The notes under the pieces are model-generated. The model saw nothing but the letters and a program-made list of their open reading frames with translations, had not been told where the DNA came from and did not search any database. DNA of 64,000 nt. Source: Callaeas wilsoni (taxonomy: Eukaryota > Chordata > Aves > Passeriformes > Callaeidae). Location of the stretch: assembly GCA_013398955.1 (NCBI GenBank), contig VWPU01011633.1:124001-188000 (forward strand), in the 5' to 3' direction. The position numbers were made by a program, and so were the translations under genes. Shown one piece after another: positions 45,566-58,899 of this stretch (position 1 is the stretch's first letter; the number at the start of each line of letters is the position of its first letter).

Positions 45566-48325
45566 CTGCATAATAACACAATTCTAACCTGCATAAAAAT
45601 CACATTGAGATCTTGTTTAACCAGGCTTCTAAAATATTTCTCTAAATCATACTGATAATTTTCAGGCCTTAAAGCCCTAAAATTTGTAACAAGCAACCTT
45701 AGATCTATTGTTTTGTATTTTTATGGCTCGGTTTCCTAGTGGAACATGAAAGCTGCTTACAGTACTTGTAACTCCTTCAATTTCAGGTAATCCAAGTATT
45801 GAAAGAGGCTGCATACAAACTCACTTTTTTCTGTAATGGAGACTGAATGTTCTTTCCCTCTTGGCACAACACTTGTCTGAAGTTTAGAATAAAATATCTA
45901 AAAAAATCAGTTTACAATGTATTACCCTGTGTGTCTTACTTTCAGTGATTCTTCAGCTTCAGTCCCAAATATTCAAATATATTTAGATCCCTATAATCTA
46001 CTGATTCCAATGAGATGAGGTACTTTTTGTGAATCTGCAATTGATAGTTCCTTTACTTGGGAAAGTTAGTTTCAGGCTATGGAATTATTTAATCACTTTT
46101 GAACATCTTACTGTTTGCTATCAGCAATAAACGTGGTACTTTTGATGATGCTTCTCTTTGCCATAAACAATAAAGGTAATCTCTTTGTACATCTATAATC
46201 ACTGAGTATTGAAAAGCAGCATTAAAATATAAGAAATCTCCAAGATACAGGATTTCATAATGTCAATTCAGTAGCAGTGTACATTTCAGTAGCATTTATG
46301 TTAAATCATTTTATTGATGAATAGTTTTGAATGATTTTTTGTTTTCTAATTTGTAGAAAGAGTTGTTTTTCCAATTGAAAAAGTTAATGCTTCAGAGCCT
46401 GCTGGAAAAACAGGGCTATAAGTGGGATTTTTGTACTACTGTAGCCCTGATAAAGAAAGTACTCTCCCTTTTTATATGGAATTGCAGTATTAAAATTATT
46501 TTCTTGATGTACATTTGAGGATGCAAAACAAATAACTTACACAAAAGAATGTTCTGTATTTCTTTAATACTGTATGCAAGTAAATACATAGAAAGCACAC
46601 TGGATGTTTCACAACATAGCTTAATTCCAAAATGTCAGGTGGGAATTAATTTGGAATACTCTTTTGAAGACACTGCTATATATCTAGGACCCAAAATGCC
46701 TTTCATGCCAAGAAAGCTAATTTTTGTATTTTAAAATGAGTCTAGCCAAAATCTGGATTAGCTATGTCACATCCCCTTAACCACAGGCATGTAAACTTCA
46801 GGATAGACAGCTGTTTGGATGTTTCAGACTGGGACTTCTGCCCTCAGCAAACATATTTGATTCTCCTACATGGTCACTTGGCTGCGTGTACTCACGTCCA
46901 TATGCTTGGATGGCATTGTGCCTGCTCACTAGTTGGTCAGACTGTTCCGTTAGGGCTTGGACGCCAAGATAACAGGTTGACCTGGGCACCATCTATCACA
47001 GCCTGCCTTCTACCTCATCTGAAGGAATCTTTCCAGGAGGGACAAGAGGCCGTGCCGCATAACTTGCCTTTTGCGTTCATCTTTCCTGGCGCTTAGGTGT
47101 TCCAAACACCCCAAAAAGAAGAAGGAAGGAAAAGACAGAGTGAGGAGAAATGTTTTGCTTTCAAAGAAGCAATTGTCATTGTAGCTGTGGCATAAACTTA
47201 TGAAGTTCACAAGGGATTTGGAAATGCATGCAAACTGCATAGTGTACAAGCCCTCAGGCAATCCGCATTAATTCAAGCTTAAATCAGACAACAACACAAG
47301 TGGGCAAAGTGTAAAAGAAGTAGAAGAGTCACTGAAACATTTTGCAGTTTTCCTTAGATAGCTGGAAAAGGCTATTGTAATAGTCTCAATGTTGCTTTAT
47401 GTTTACAACAGCTGATAAATTCGGGAGAAAAAATTATCATGCTTTCAGGTTCACTGCCATTTTCCTACAAACTTTGCTTTGCTTTTATTCTTAGACTAGT
47501 GTAGCTACATAAACACACTTAACTGTGAAAATAAGTGCATTATTATTAAGACATAAAACCACTAAAGGCAGTTTTAGGAATAGTCATCAAAAGGTGAGAA
47601 AATTCATTGCTTCTCTTACATCAGCAGAAACCAAGTTATTAGAAATTATCATTACTATCAAAATGATCAGAAGTGGATTTTTTTACTATTGAACATATTA
47701 ATTATGTTTCTCTTTCCCCTATTTTCCTTCCACAAGGCCTGCTGCATTGGACTTTGGGACACATTCTTGGCTGAAATGCTGTTTCATTTAAAATAATTTT
47801 GGAGAACTCCCACTAAATGAAAGAAAAGAAAAAGTTGTCAGGGTTCCAGAAGCATATACTGCTTCAAATGTGTTCTAAAAACTCAATGCCATGTCAGTTC
47901 TAATTAATATAGATTTATTAATACTGGCATGACTTTTTACACTATTTTCATTGAAGCAACTGAAAATAAAGCAGACAGAAAAGCAACAGATGAAGGAGTT
48001 TTAAGCAGCTTAGTGACCTAAATCACTTGATAGTCCCTGTCTCTTCTTGGATAGGTTATACAGTTTATATTTTTTTCTACTGAAAACAAATTATTTGAAT
48101 AATGAAACAAAAAAATTACAATCACTCAATTACTTTGAAGTAACTTATAAGACTGATATTTTTGTTACTGTGTGCATAGGCAGGACAGATACTAATTTCT
48201 CAAAATTAGAAGCTCTGTTTGAAATTGTTTTGCTATTTGGTGCTTGTCTAATACATACCATTAAGGTTTCCCATTTTATGACTTAATTCTCATGTTGCTT
48301 AATGTAATCTCAATTACTTGTGTTG

Positions 48326-48328
<3 letters not shown>

Positions 48329-48356
<28 letters not shown>
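48329..48356 (+). repeat. (AT)14 microsatellite
   Basis: Fourteen uninterrupted AT units, the longest perfect dinucleotide run in the window. Confidence 0.95.
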
Positions 48357-48359
<3 letters not shown>

Positions 48360-48684
48360 CTACTTTGCCAATGCTAGTCTTGTACAGATTGCAAGAGGTG
48401 AGCATTAGGTTTGGTTGGGGTTTTTTGTTTCTTTGTTTTTCCTTTGAGTAAAATCAATCTAACATTATTTTTAAAAAAAGGTTTAGGAGGTTTCTTGGAC
48501 TTAAATTACTGTCTTTAGGTGTTGTAGGATTTTCCTGGCTTACGCTAGACACTGACTAATAGACTGGAAGTGTTGACAAAGCATGAGTATATGAGCCGGG
48601 AACAGAAGATCTTCGATCTTGGCACTAGTGCCAAACAAGACTTGTCTAAGCCTCAACATGGAAAATTTCATGAATTTGGGATCT

Positions 48685-48820
48685 TTCAGAATTAGTCTTA
48701 GTCATCTCTCTGTACCTTCATTTATTCATGTGTGAAATATATTAATTATGCACACTAGTTTTCTAGTAATCAATTAAATTCCTGGATGGTAAGCACTGCA
48801 AGAATGCAGGGTGCTATTCT
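48685..48820 (+). mobile_element. MIR-like SINE fragment
   Basis: GTCTTAGTCATCTCTCTGTACCTTCATTTATTCATGTGTGAAATATATTAAT stands for the MIR segment AAGTCACTTAACCTCTCTGTGCCTCAGTTTCCTCATCTGTAAAATGGGGATAAT. It is followed by CTGGATGGTAAGCACTGCAAGAATGCAGGGTGCTATTCT, which resembles the MIR tail (TGTAAAGCGCT, then ATAAATGCAAGGTATTATTA). Diverged but collinear. Confidence 0.5.
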
Positions 48821-49584
48821 GTATGATAGCACAATCTGCTTTGCAGCAACTATAGAAATCCTTACAGGGATAAGAAAATAGCTCATATTTTCATGGCAAG
48901 CTGTCCTTCCTCTCTGTTTTGAGTTTTGTGCAGTTTAGCACTGCGCAGGTAAGTTCTCATGGTCAGCAGCATTTAGGAGTCAGTCTCAAAAGAGTTTCCA
49001 GAGCCTGCTTTCTAATTTAAACTTATTCTATGGTAAACTATCTGAGCTGAGCCATAGTGAGCTATGACTTTTCTGTAGGCTTATGGAAAAGTATGAATGA
49101 TTGTGGCTGATGAGGGTATATAGAACATAAGTAATAACTTATCAATGCACAGTTTTTAACATGTGGAGCATATTTGATAATGATTTCTGGTTTAGTTTGG
49201 GTTTTTTTCCCAGTAGACTTAAAAGACATATGAATATTTTGTAGTCCAAATTGTTGCAGTCTTTAAAGTTACTTCCTTTTTCTTGTGATTGCAAGAGTAG
49301 TAAGTAAAATAGGTCAGGCTATTCTTTATTTCAGAAAAAAAATATTTTAATGTTTGTTAGGAATACAATCCAAAGATAAGTGGGTTTAAAAAAAGTTATA
49401 ACTCCTGTTCTAATACAAACTAGAAGCATTATAAAACAATTCCTGATCTTTTGCTATAAAAGCTATCCTTTATCTCTTATAGATACATAACTTGGTTGAA
49501 AAATTACCATTATTTTTTACTTACTAGCCCCAGATGAGATATTAACTGAGATTAAATAATAAGCCATCTATAAAAACTTTCAAA

Positions 49585-49675
49585 ATGGGGCAGGCAAATT
49601 CTCTGTGGTAAAGATGTAGAAACTGAGGCACAGGGAGGTGAAAAAAAATTATCAGAGGCTTTCCATTAGGCAACT
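49585..49675 (-). mobile_element. MIR-like SINE fragment
   Basis: AGATGTAGAAACTGAGGCACAGGGAGGTGAA is close to the reverse complement of the MIR core (AGATGAGGAAACTGAGGCACAGAGAGGTTAA). The flanks decay quickly. Minus orientation. Confidence 0.6.
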
Positions 49676-50350
49676 ACAATATTTAACAAAAGGAGTCTTT
49701 CTTGCCAGACGAGTGCTCTGTCATTTAATTTTGCATGTAAATATGTTTCTGTTTCTCAATAAGCAATGGAGAAATGGAAAATTAAACTGAATTTTTTTAG
49801 AATAAGACATAGGGTCTAAGGGTGCAGAGGGCCAACATTTATTTATTGTCAACAAAATGAAGTAGTTTCTTTGCAGAGGAAATACATTTGGGCTGTGGTT
49901 CAACAAACACTGATATTTAATTATTAATATCAGCACAGTACCATAGATTTGTATTAATTTAGGCATGGATGCACAATCCCATTTTTGTTGGATTAGTCAA
50001 AGGCTCTTCAGAAGATTAATGCTTTGTCCTTTTACACAAACTTCATGCTGGCTGGAGTAAGACAGGACATTCCTGAACAAAATCTGAGAGTTAAAATAAA
50101 TACTCAAAAGATTTGTCAACAGAGGTGGTTCTGCAGAAGGAGTCTGTACTAATGTAATTCCTTCTGTCATGTGCCTGCAGTGTGTTGGTAGAACGGATAG
50201 ACCTGGGTTTACTGTACCATCAACCCCCAGCACAGCAGCAGATGCTGAACAGAGTCCTGATACAGCAGAGTATTGAATGCTTAAACCACTCCTGTTTAGC
50301 AAAACATTCTGTTAGTGCTTAGCTACTGCCTTATAGGCAACCCTTTTTGG

Positions 50351-50392
50351 ATGAAGTAACCTTAGGTTACTTCATTTACCTGAAGGTAAATG
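50351..50392. repeat. two overlapping perfect hairpins
   Basis: First hairpin: ATGAAGTAACC, loop TTA, GGTTACTTCAT (50351-50375, 11-bp stem). Second: CATTTACCT, loop GA, AGGTAAATG (50373-50392, 9-bp stem). They share CAT at 50373-50375, so both cannot form completely at once. Too short for a typical microRNA precursor. Confidence 0.9.
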
Positions 50393-50984
50393 CATGTTTA
50401 AGCAACCAGCAAGCAGCCCTTAAGCCTTATGAGAACTGAATGATTCACACTAATGATGGTTTTGAGCTGACAAATTGTATCTCTGGAGGAATACTTAAAA
50501 TTTACCATTCATCAAACCACATAATATTGTGTGTACTAATGATTTTATTATATTCTGAAGTATCTTTGTGTTCCTTCAAATAGCAATCTCATTGATAAAA
50601 AATTTCTGTGCTTTTTCTTCCCTTACTATTAGTGCATCAATGTCTGCATCTGGTAACTTACGAACGTTCTTGAAGGAAATGGAATTAATAAGAAAGAAAT
50701 TGCATATTTTAAATGAAAATGAACATGTTATAATGTTTAGCTAGCAGATTCTCCTAGTCTACATACTTCTACCCTAATCTTTAGGCTTTGTATTAAGCCA
50801 GAGGCTACTTTTTCTCAAAATCCCCAGTGGCAATCACTCTCTTCAGCCTTCCCATGGCACATCAAAGACAAACTCAGGGAGAGAAAGGTAATAAGAAGGA
50901 CTTTATTAACCTATCCATTTTGTGTAGGCTACCTCTCTTTCTGTATTAACATGTTCATTATGCGACCCAGCTGGATTTGCCTGA

Positions 50985-51445
50985 GCAGCAACGATAATCC
51001 TGGCGCTCGTGTCGATGTTGTTTTTTCCCGGATACTGCGTTTATCTGGAAATGAGGGCGTACGATGTGTCTCTATGGCTCACATTACATTAGTTTGACAC
51101 TAAGGCCCCTCTCGGTGTGAAGGCTTGGGTTTCCAACAGTTCATTCTCCTCTCGGTGGACAGATACTGAGCACAGCCTGCATAAAGCTGCAGTTTCTAGC
51201 CTGACTCTTTCAGACTTAAATTTTGCATGTTTGCTTTAAAATAGCAGGCTGTGAAGTGTGGGAGTGCCGGTGCAGCTGAGCAAGTGTCTCAGCTGTCACT
51301 TGTACAGGTGAAGGCAACAACCTCAGGAGCCGTGTTAGCCTGGGCTTCTCCTGCTGCCGATCCAGCCTCTCAGATGGTGTCCTGGCTGCTGGTGGATCGG
51401 GTGGTGCTAGACCCGAAGGAAGCACCGAGGGCAGCAGTCACGTAG
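50985..51445. promoter_or_regulatory. CpG-rich patch, possible weak promoter or CpG island
   Basis: CpG dinucleotides cluster at 50985-51150 (about ten) and again at 51265-51445 (about seven), far above the surrounding AT-rich sequence. The plus-strand frame at 51251-51445 and the minus-strand frame at 51216-51425 lie in the second cluster but show no recognisable domain. It could be a promoter of an unannotated transcript or the remnant of a GC-rich transposon. I found no LTR-like TG...CA ends with target duplication. Confidence 0.35.
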
Positions 51446-51874
51446 CATGGCCAGGCAACCTCTCCTGCTGAGCCCAGTGCCTTCTGACAGAAACCACCTC
51501 CAAAGTGAAGCTTTGGAAAGGTTTTTTCATGTCTCTTTGAATAACAAACTGCTGGAAGAAGAATGAGCAGCATCTTCCCAGGCCTCTTCAGCTACTGATT
51601 GCTTTGTTTACTGGGAGATTGGAGATGGCTCCCACTCTCTCGCTGGGAAGACTGAAGTTTCTTTCCCTCACTGGAAGACTGTGTCCTCCCCACTTTCCCA
51701 GCCAACAGGCTGACCTTGGATTTAAAGGGATGCTTTCTTCTATGAATCTTACCCTCTGGTAATTTTGATGATCTGCTAGAAGGAGCCATGCTTTCATTCT
51801 TTCCTCTGGCAACTGCTTGTATAGGTTATTGAGTAATCATTTTGATGGTAGTTTTTTAATTTATTCTTTTATTT

Positions 51875-51891
51875 AAAAAAAAAAAAAAAAA
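51875..51891 (+). repeat. A17 tract
   Basis: Seventeen consecutive A after TTCTTTTATTT. No polyadenylation hexamer or target-site duplication was found, so a retrocopy tail is not supported. Confidence 0.85.
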
Positions 51892-54800
51892 GCAGCCAGC
51901 TGACACATTGCCAGTATCTAATCCAGAAGGCATAACCTGAGTGTGTCACTTCTAGCAGGCAGCCATGGGCTTTGGGTGAAATGGGCATTGAGCTGCACTG
52001 GTGATGTGGAAACATGGAGAGGCAGAAAATTAGGTGTGTGGATATTTCAAGTGGCAACTAACGGAGCTCTTGAGGATCAAGACTCTTGGATTAAGATGTC
52101 CCAAATACTGTTCTGAATCTGCTCCTAAATCCCTTTAAAATATGTTGAAATTTTACTAATGTATTAATCAGGAAGTCACTGAAGCACATGTTAAAGGTGA
52201 AAATTCCTAAGTAGCTCCATCTAACAGCCTGCTTCATTTCAAGAAAAGTTTGTACTTACAAGCTTTGGTACGCTGGAACTTAAAGATGACCACTTAGACC
52301 AATGTATGCAAAAAATTGAATGCAGAGTTATTTCACTTCCACATGCAAGTTTTCATGCAAGTATTTTTAAATTCAAGAACAATCATTTGCATGTGAACAG
52401 TCTCTACATCTGTAACTGAAAGTAGTGAGTGGAAAACCATGTGCAAACTTTTTAAAAATCAGGACTTGAAATCCATGTTGGTTTTAATAGAAAGATAGTC
52501 TTTTATTTGTTCAAAATCCAATAATAGAATTTCTCAATTCAGTCAGGAAGATACAGGAAAATTCAGTATAAAATGTAGTTGTAAAGCGCACCGGGTTATG
52601 GACAGATGCAGAGAAGTTAGTCTGAAAGCGGGGTGTAAATTTCTATAGCATCAGAGGACTCACAGGGAAAATCCAAGTGTATGCTTTTTCTCTGGCAAAT
52701 GTCATGTAGTTAGGACTATCTTTTACTCAGAGAGAAACTGTTCTGGTTTGCAGTGTGTGTGTGTATGCAAGCTGCCAAACAGCAAGTGAAGTTCATATTT
52801 GCTCTGCTCTAAAGATACTAATTCACACAGCCGAACCCTTGTTCAGGATTAATAATTTTTATTTACTTTTTAAATTAATTTTTCTTCCTAAATTTATTAG
52901 ATATAAAGGTATCAAAAATATTTTACATGTGAATGAGATTGTCCAGACAGCAGAGTCTAATATAACTTGACAAATCCGCTTTCCATTCTCACAGTTACTT
53001 GGTGTGGATTCATTTTCCTGAGTACTTCCAAACAGTTACACTCTCAAGCCTGAAAGATTAAGAACACATATGTTTAACTAAAGAATACGAGCATTTTTAT
53101 CACTTTTTGAAAGAGTACTTATTCTTTTAAAAGAACTTGACTGAATCTTGAAGTTATTATGGAACTGAGGACTCTAAGAGTGTGCATTAAAGTACCACAC
53201 ATACACTACTGAGAAATGCTTAACCAACTTTCTCTGGCAGGGGTTTCATTTTCTGATCACTATTCACAGAATTTCCTATGGAAGTATTTTTTTATATTTT
53301 AGCCAAGTATTAAATTTATCAATTGTATAATTTTGTAAACTATAAAATATGTACGTGTGTGTTCATTCCAAATTACTTCTGGCTTGTAAGCATTTTGTTT
53401 GAACTGTAATAACCATAACAAGTTAAAATTAGGAAAAAACCTCACTTTGACTAGAATCTGCTTTTGAAACTAAAGAAATCGTATAAAAACACAAACTGTA
53501 TATATTTCTATGGCACCTGCTGTTTTTCAGGTGTTTATAACACAGCCATAAAAATTCACTCCAGGCTGAAACTTAGTATTTAAAAGTCTCAGCTCAGCAG
53601 GATTTTTAAATCAGATTTGGTTTAAATTAGTTTGGCTCTCTTTCAGTTATAAAAAGGAGGGTGGAGGAAAGAAATTTTTATGTGTCAAATATAATTTTAT
53701 TCATTCCTATAGCTGAAAAAGTTTTCCTTTACAAAGATATAATTTCCAGGTTTTTAGTCCATAACATGGAGTAGGGATTCAGGGTGTCAAAGGGGAAAAA
53801 GAGAGAGAGAAAGAATTACCATCCAAGACTTTGGCATTTGCAGATGCTTAATGTCTTATGTGAGATAATTTACCATGGATCCTTACTGAGTCTCCATAAA
53901 ACTGTATCCGGGATATACAGCATTTTTTTTAATTGAAAAAACATGCTTTCATTCAGTAAAGTCAGTAATTCATAGTTTAAGGTCTGTTTTGTCATATGTC
54001 AATGGCTGGTGGATGAATTATGTTCAAATATAATTGATTTAATACTTTGTAACAGTGACATGAAAGAATCTGAGGCAATCTGGGGCCTCAGCTTCCTCGA
54101 TGTTTTACTGAAAGCTAGGCACCTATAATCCGTCTAGCTCATCTGAAAAATTCTTCATCCTTCTGTACTATATAAAATATAAAAAAAATTAATTAACTGA
54201 GAATCAAATGGAAAGATTGATGTAACTTACATTTACAGTGCACTACTATTTGTACATTGCTTATATATACGTACATATGTACATACTGGCATCTCAGCTT
54301 ATAAAGACCATCAGTTGCAGCAGAACCTGGTAGATGGATGGGCTGAAATTTTCCAAAGTTGCCAGTGGCTTTGAATGCCTCTGCCTGTACACTTTGGGCC
54401 ACATTTTCATCTTTTCTGATAAAACACAGCTCCAGATGAAGCCTGTAAAATCTGTGACTGACAAACATTATTGTAAATCAAGCTTTTGGGGTGCAAAAAA
54501 CTGACAAAGCCAAAAGTGGAGAACAAATTTATTTAAGCTTAGCTAGCAAAGACTCAAAGTGGCTGGTATTAATTTCTTTCAACAGAATATATTGTGTGGT
54601 GTTCCTCCTTATTTTTAACTCTATTATACAGTGGAATGCATTACTATAGTGTTCCCTTCTCCCATCTGTTCCCCAAAAAGAAAAAAAAAAAGAAAGAGGT
54701 ATGTAACATTACAAAGGGCTCTTGGAAATGTTTATACAAAGTACTACTTTTCATTACTAGATCAAACCTAGAGACAAGCTAGCTGAGAAAGTGTTCTCTT

Positions 54801-55620
54801 CCCCATATAGGCCCTGTGCATACTTTTGCTTTATCAATCAATCCTGAAATGTGGACATTTTCACTTTCACTTCATCTTGGGGTATATGAGACATGTGCCT
54901 GATGTTCCACGAGTGATTAGCATTTAGTGATGTTTCTCTCATTGAGAGATACTGCCAAGCCACAATTTGCAAGTACTGGATGTCCTGAACTGCAGGAGGA
55001 TAATTTTGATACTTCAGCCTTGGCATTATCTCAGGTTTTGCTTTAAATTTAATTCTCATGTCTGTCCTAATGTTGCTATTTTACCAATAAACCAGACACA
55101 TTTATTGTTTCTTTCCTTTTTTTCCCCCCTCCTATTGTTCATGCTTTGACAGTTCCATAAAGTTTATTTCTCCCCGCTGCTTAGTGTCTTTTTATTCTGT
55201 TTGTTTTTCACTACTTCCAGCTGGGATATAGTTTAATGAATTATTTTTCAGGGTGTGTGATATGGCTTTTATGGCCTGCCTTTGGAGATTGCGATTAATA
55301 CAATTTTCTTTTATTCTTTACCATGACCTGGTTCCTAGTTCTCAGTGTAGTGATCATCATTGTATTAAGAATATTGAGATTATATTATCCATCTTAAGCC
55401 TGGAATGTATTTTCATTCATTCTAATTTTTTTATTCATCTGCCTGGATTTTTATTTTTAGTTTCAACCCTGAAATTTTTTTTCTGTGCCAACATTTATTT
55501 TGTGTTGCAGTTGGATAAGTAAGATCTCTGCTGTTAGTGAACTACCTCGCACAGTCATCAAATCCATATCTTCCCTGAATAAGTTTTTCAAGTGATTTGG
55601 CATCCCAGTTTGTGTAGGGT

Positions 55621-55710
55621 TGGTTGGTTTGTTTGCTGGTTTGTTTGTTTGTTTGTTTGGGGGGTTTGGTTGGACCGTTTTTTAGTTTGGTTTGGTTTTT
55701 TGGGGAGGAT
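55621..55710 (+). repeat. (GTTT)n and T/G-rich low-complexity tract
   Basis: Five or so GTTT units at 55639-55659 sit between GGTTGGTTGG and GGGGGGTTTGGTTGG text, and TTTGGTTTGGTTTTTTGGGGAGG follows. Confidence 0.85.
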
Positions 55711-58700
55711 GGTGTGTGGTTGTGAGCTTATGTAGAAATTTACATTAATCATTTGACATTTCAGCGAAGTTTGTATTCACCTCCCCAGCCATGACCAGGT
55801 ACGCACAAACTTTACAAAACAGTCTTAATGGGGAGGAAATAAAGGCAAGAAAGAAGAGGTGGAGCGACCAAATTCAACTTCTGGTAAATACACACCTACT
55901 GACTTAGATTTTCAAACATACTTGTTAGTCCCCTGACAGCTTTTCATTCAGCCAGTCTGAAAATATTTTTGTCTTATTCTGGACTATTTTGTTTTACTTC
56001 TTACAAAAGGATGTTAGGTAAACTGTTCCTTACAGCTAGCTACCTTTTACAAGGGAAAAAAATGTGTAGAATCAGAACAGACGCTTCTAACAAGCTCTTT
56101 CCTTCATTGTTTCAGAGACACATTCAAACCTGGCAATGAAGTATCAGCAGGTTTGGGAGTTTGGCTTCTAAGACTGGTCAGTTTTCCCTGCCTTGTTGCA
56201 GGAATCAGTGTAGAGCACCCTGTAGTTGACATATGCTTGTCTACCGAGAGCTGGTCTGAGACCACCAACGTGTGTCTAAGTTCTTAAGTAGAAATATGAG
56301 CTCAACTCAGACTCCAGCTTAGTAAAAAGGTTCTGCCACATCACCAGTTCCTAGTTCCTCTCAACATCTAGTTTCTTTCAGTTTATGAATATTGTAGTAG
56401 GAATCCTTGCTGTCTTACTTAAAATATGTTTCCCTTTCTTAGAAAATAACTGCCGTTCCATCTTTCATGTCTTATATTTTTAAATGAATGTTTATTCTTC
56501 CTTGGTAAATTAGTTTTATTATTCTACCTGCAAGTGCTCTGTGAGATCTAACTGCTCAGGTTTCCCAAAAGGAAACTGAGTTATCTGGTCTTCCTTCTAG
56601 CTTTCAAGGTTGTGGTTGTCACTAGCTACACTGCTCTTCAAATTCTATACCTTTCATCTTGGTAGCTCTCTTGATTTCCTTAGTGCACCTTGACATCTCC
56701 AAACTGGAATGAGATTATGGAGAGATTTCTTTATTTGTATTTTTGAATTTTCTGCAATAGTTTGCTAACACTAAGTGATTTCCCAGAGAATCACTTTTAT
56801 TTGTTGTTATTACTTTCCTGGTAACAGCAAGATGTGATGTGTTGAATGTATCTTTAGACAAACTAAATCATCATTTCTTGGTTTAATGGCAGAGGTAGTA
56901 ACTCCTTACCTTATACACATTTCAGTTTCTAGTCCCATTGTTTCAGTTTTAGTTATTAGTCTTTATAGAAATTTTGACCACTAATACTTACTTTGCCTAG
57001 GCTTTATTATTTTTATTTTGTCAACACTGTCCACACCACTGTGGTTATTTCAGCAGTAATTATAGTGTTTTACTGAGCAGTAGCTAACATCTTTTCAGAA
57101 TTACATCATAGTATATGTAAATACAATGTTAAAAGGTACATTATCTACTGTGTGATCATAGGGAGTAGTAGGAAACATGAGTGTCAATTAAATAATCTAC
57201 TGAAATAACATGATCAAATATTCTATGCAGTTTACTTAAGCCTATATAAATAAACTACTTTCTTGTGATACTGAAGTGACGGTTTTAGAATTATGTTACT
57301 TTGAAGAATGAGGCAGCAGAATGCTGTAAATAAAAAGATCTGAGGTCAGCAGCCAAACAGTCTTGGTGGAGGAACAGCCCCTATGTGTGGGGTTCAGCAA
57401 ACAGTGGGAACAGGAAAGAGAGAACACTCAATGATATATTGAAATGTTTCCACAACTCAGAATATAGCACTGGATAACTATAATATCAGGAATAGATGTA
57501 TTCATATGCTTTGTGAGTGGGAAAAATGCATGTGTTTTATTTTTTCTGTGTATTTCTGAGAGTAATAAGATCTACTGTCAAAGTAGGTTTTATCTTTCTA
57601 CATACTGTTGATTATTTCCAAGTCCATATATAGGATTTTCAGCCAGAGTTGACATGGAAATTGCCAGCAGCCTAGTCTACAAATAACAGATGTAGGAGGT
57701 TGTTTGTTTGTTTGTTATCTCTGTCCCTTAACACATGAAATCAACTTTAAAGATAAGCAATGTATGGTTAGCGTGTATTTTTTTACTAGAAAAGGGATGT
57801 GTAAAACAAAATCTGGTCTACTTCATTTATCCCTCATTGGGAGAAGTTACATTGAAGTTTGGAGGGTTTTCTTATTGGTTTTGTATTTACAGTACTTATA
57901 CACTGAAAACTGAAAATTGTTTTTATTTCACAATTTAGAAATCTGTTATTCTTGTGCAGAGCACAAAATCACAACTTTTTTCTACCTTCAGCACTCATGA
58001 AAGCATTTTTTTAATACTCTGTGTATACTAAATGAATTACTATATCTGCAGGCCATGCGTAATCAAGGGCTTTTGCACTTCCAAATTTTGCCATAAAGTC
58101 AGGTTGTAAGACACTTGCTGTCTGTGAATCAAAAGGCCAACTCATGAATTAGCTGATCTCTTCTGCCAAAGTAAATAATTGAGTTAAATACATGGAAATA
58201 AGGTTCAGGACTACAAACAAACAAACAAACAAAAAAATATATTAGTCCCACATAGAAAAATTTAGTAACTAGTTTCTTTGTGACAGGTCAGTTGACTTCT
58301 ATCAGAAACTAGTCAGGAGATGTTGGTTGTCTTCTGTCTTTAACATAGTGGTCTTTCTTTAGTTTCAGACAAGAATTAACTTAATTCCCAGGGATGATAA
58401 TTCACTTATAAAGATAATTCCATACTTAATAGTTGCAGAGCTTCTATAATCAACAGTCCAGTTGTGATGTGACTTATTTTAAAAAAAATACTTTTATTTA
58501 AAATAAAATATTATTTCCTGTCACAAAAATGTTCTTTTTCCTTTCTATCATTTGAAAGTAAACTTTGTTAGTTAAGAAACCAGATCATCCTGTGTATTAT
58601 ATGAGTCACTTACTATTAATCTCACTTTTTCTGGAATTGAATTTGCCTGTTTTCTTTGCTGGTAAGAATATGAGTTTATTGTTTTGGACTCCTGCTCAAA

Positions 58701-58899
58701 GAGAGAAGGGGATGCTAGTGGCATAACTGGAGGGAATATTTTTTAAATCCTCTTTTAGTCTACCTTTTGGGATTGTTGAAGGACAGAAGACTTTTTTCCC
58801 TGACATCACATGCTGTTTCTTTTTTATTTTCCTTCCCTAGCATTGGAAATCTCACACTTCTGGAACTTTGACACATCACTGAGTGTTAGAGAACATGGA

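Larger units (their letters stand above)
41140..48684. other. non-coding sequence with simple repeats and hairpins
   Basis: No gene was recognised. Open frames reach 110 codons (46764-47096) without domains. Tandem AACCTTTTT(n)ATATTA units lie at 42090-42123. GTCTCTTTTTTTTCT is duplicated at 43201-43215 and 43224-43238. An exact hairpin lies at 42478-42502. A T/G-rich tract lies at 45458-45565. Confidence 0.6.
51446..58890. other. non-coding sequence with simple repeats
   Basis: No gene was recognised. Includes an A17 tract at 51875-51891, a (GTTT)n run at 55639-55659 inside a T/G-rich stretch, an AAAC run at about 58213-58232 and a TTTG run near 57700-57714. Open frames stay below about 92 codons and are without domains. 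Confidence 0.6.

Noticed and set aside
46764..47096. 110-codon plus-strand open frame
   Set aside because: No domain recognised. A minus-strand frame overlaps it, and codon pattern and context suggest chance.
50351..50392. MicroRNA precursor
   Set aside because: The stems are only 11 and 9 bp with 2-3-nt loops and no longer imperfect extension, too short for a typical precursor.
51875..51891. Poly(A) tail of a processed pseudogene
   Set aside because: No polyadenylation hexamer at the right distance, no target duplication and no recognisable coding sequence upstream.
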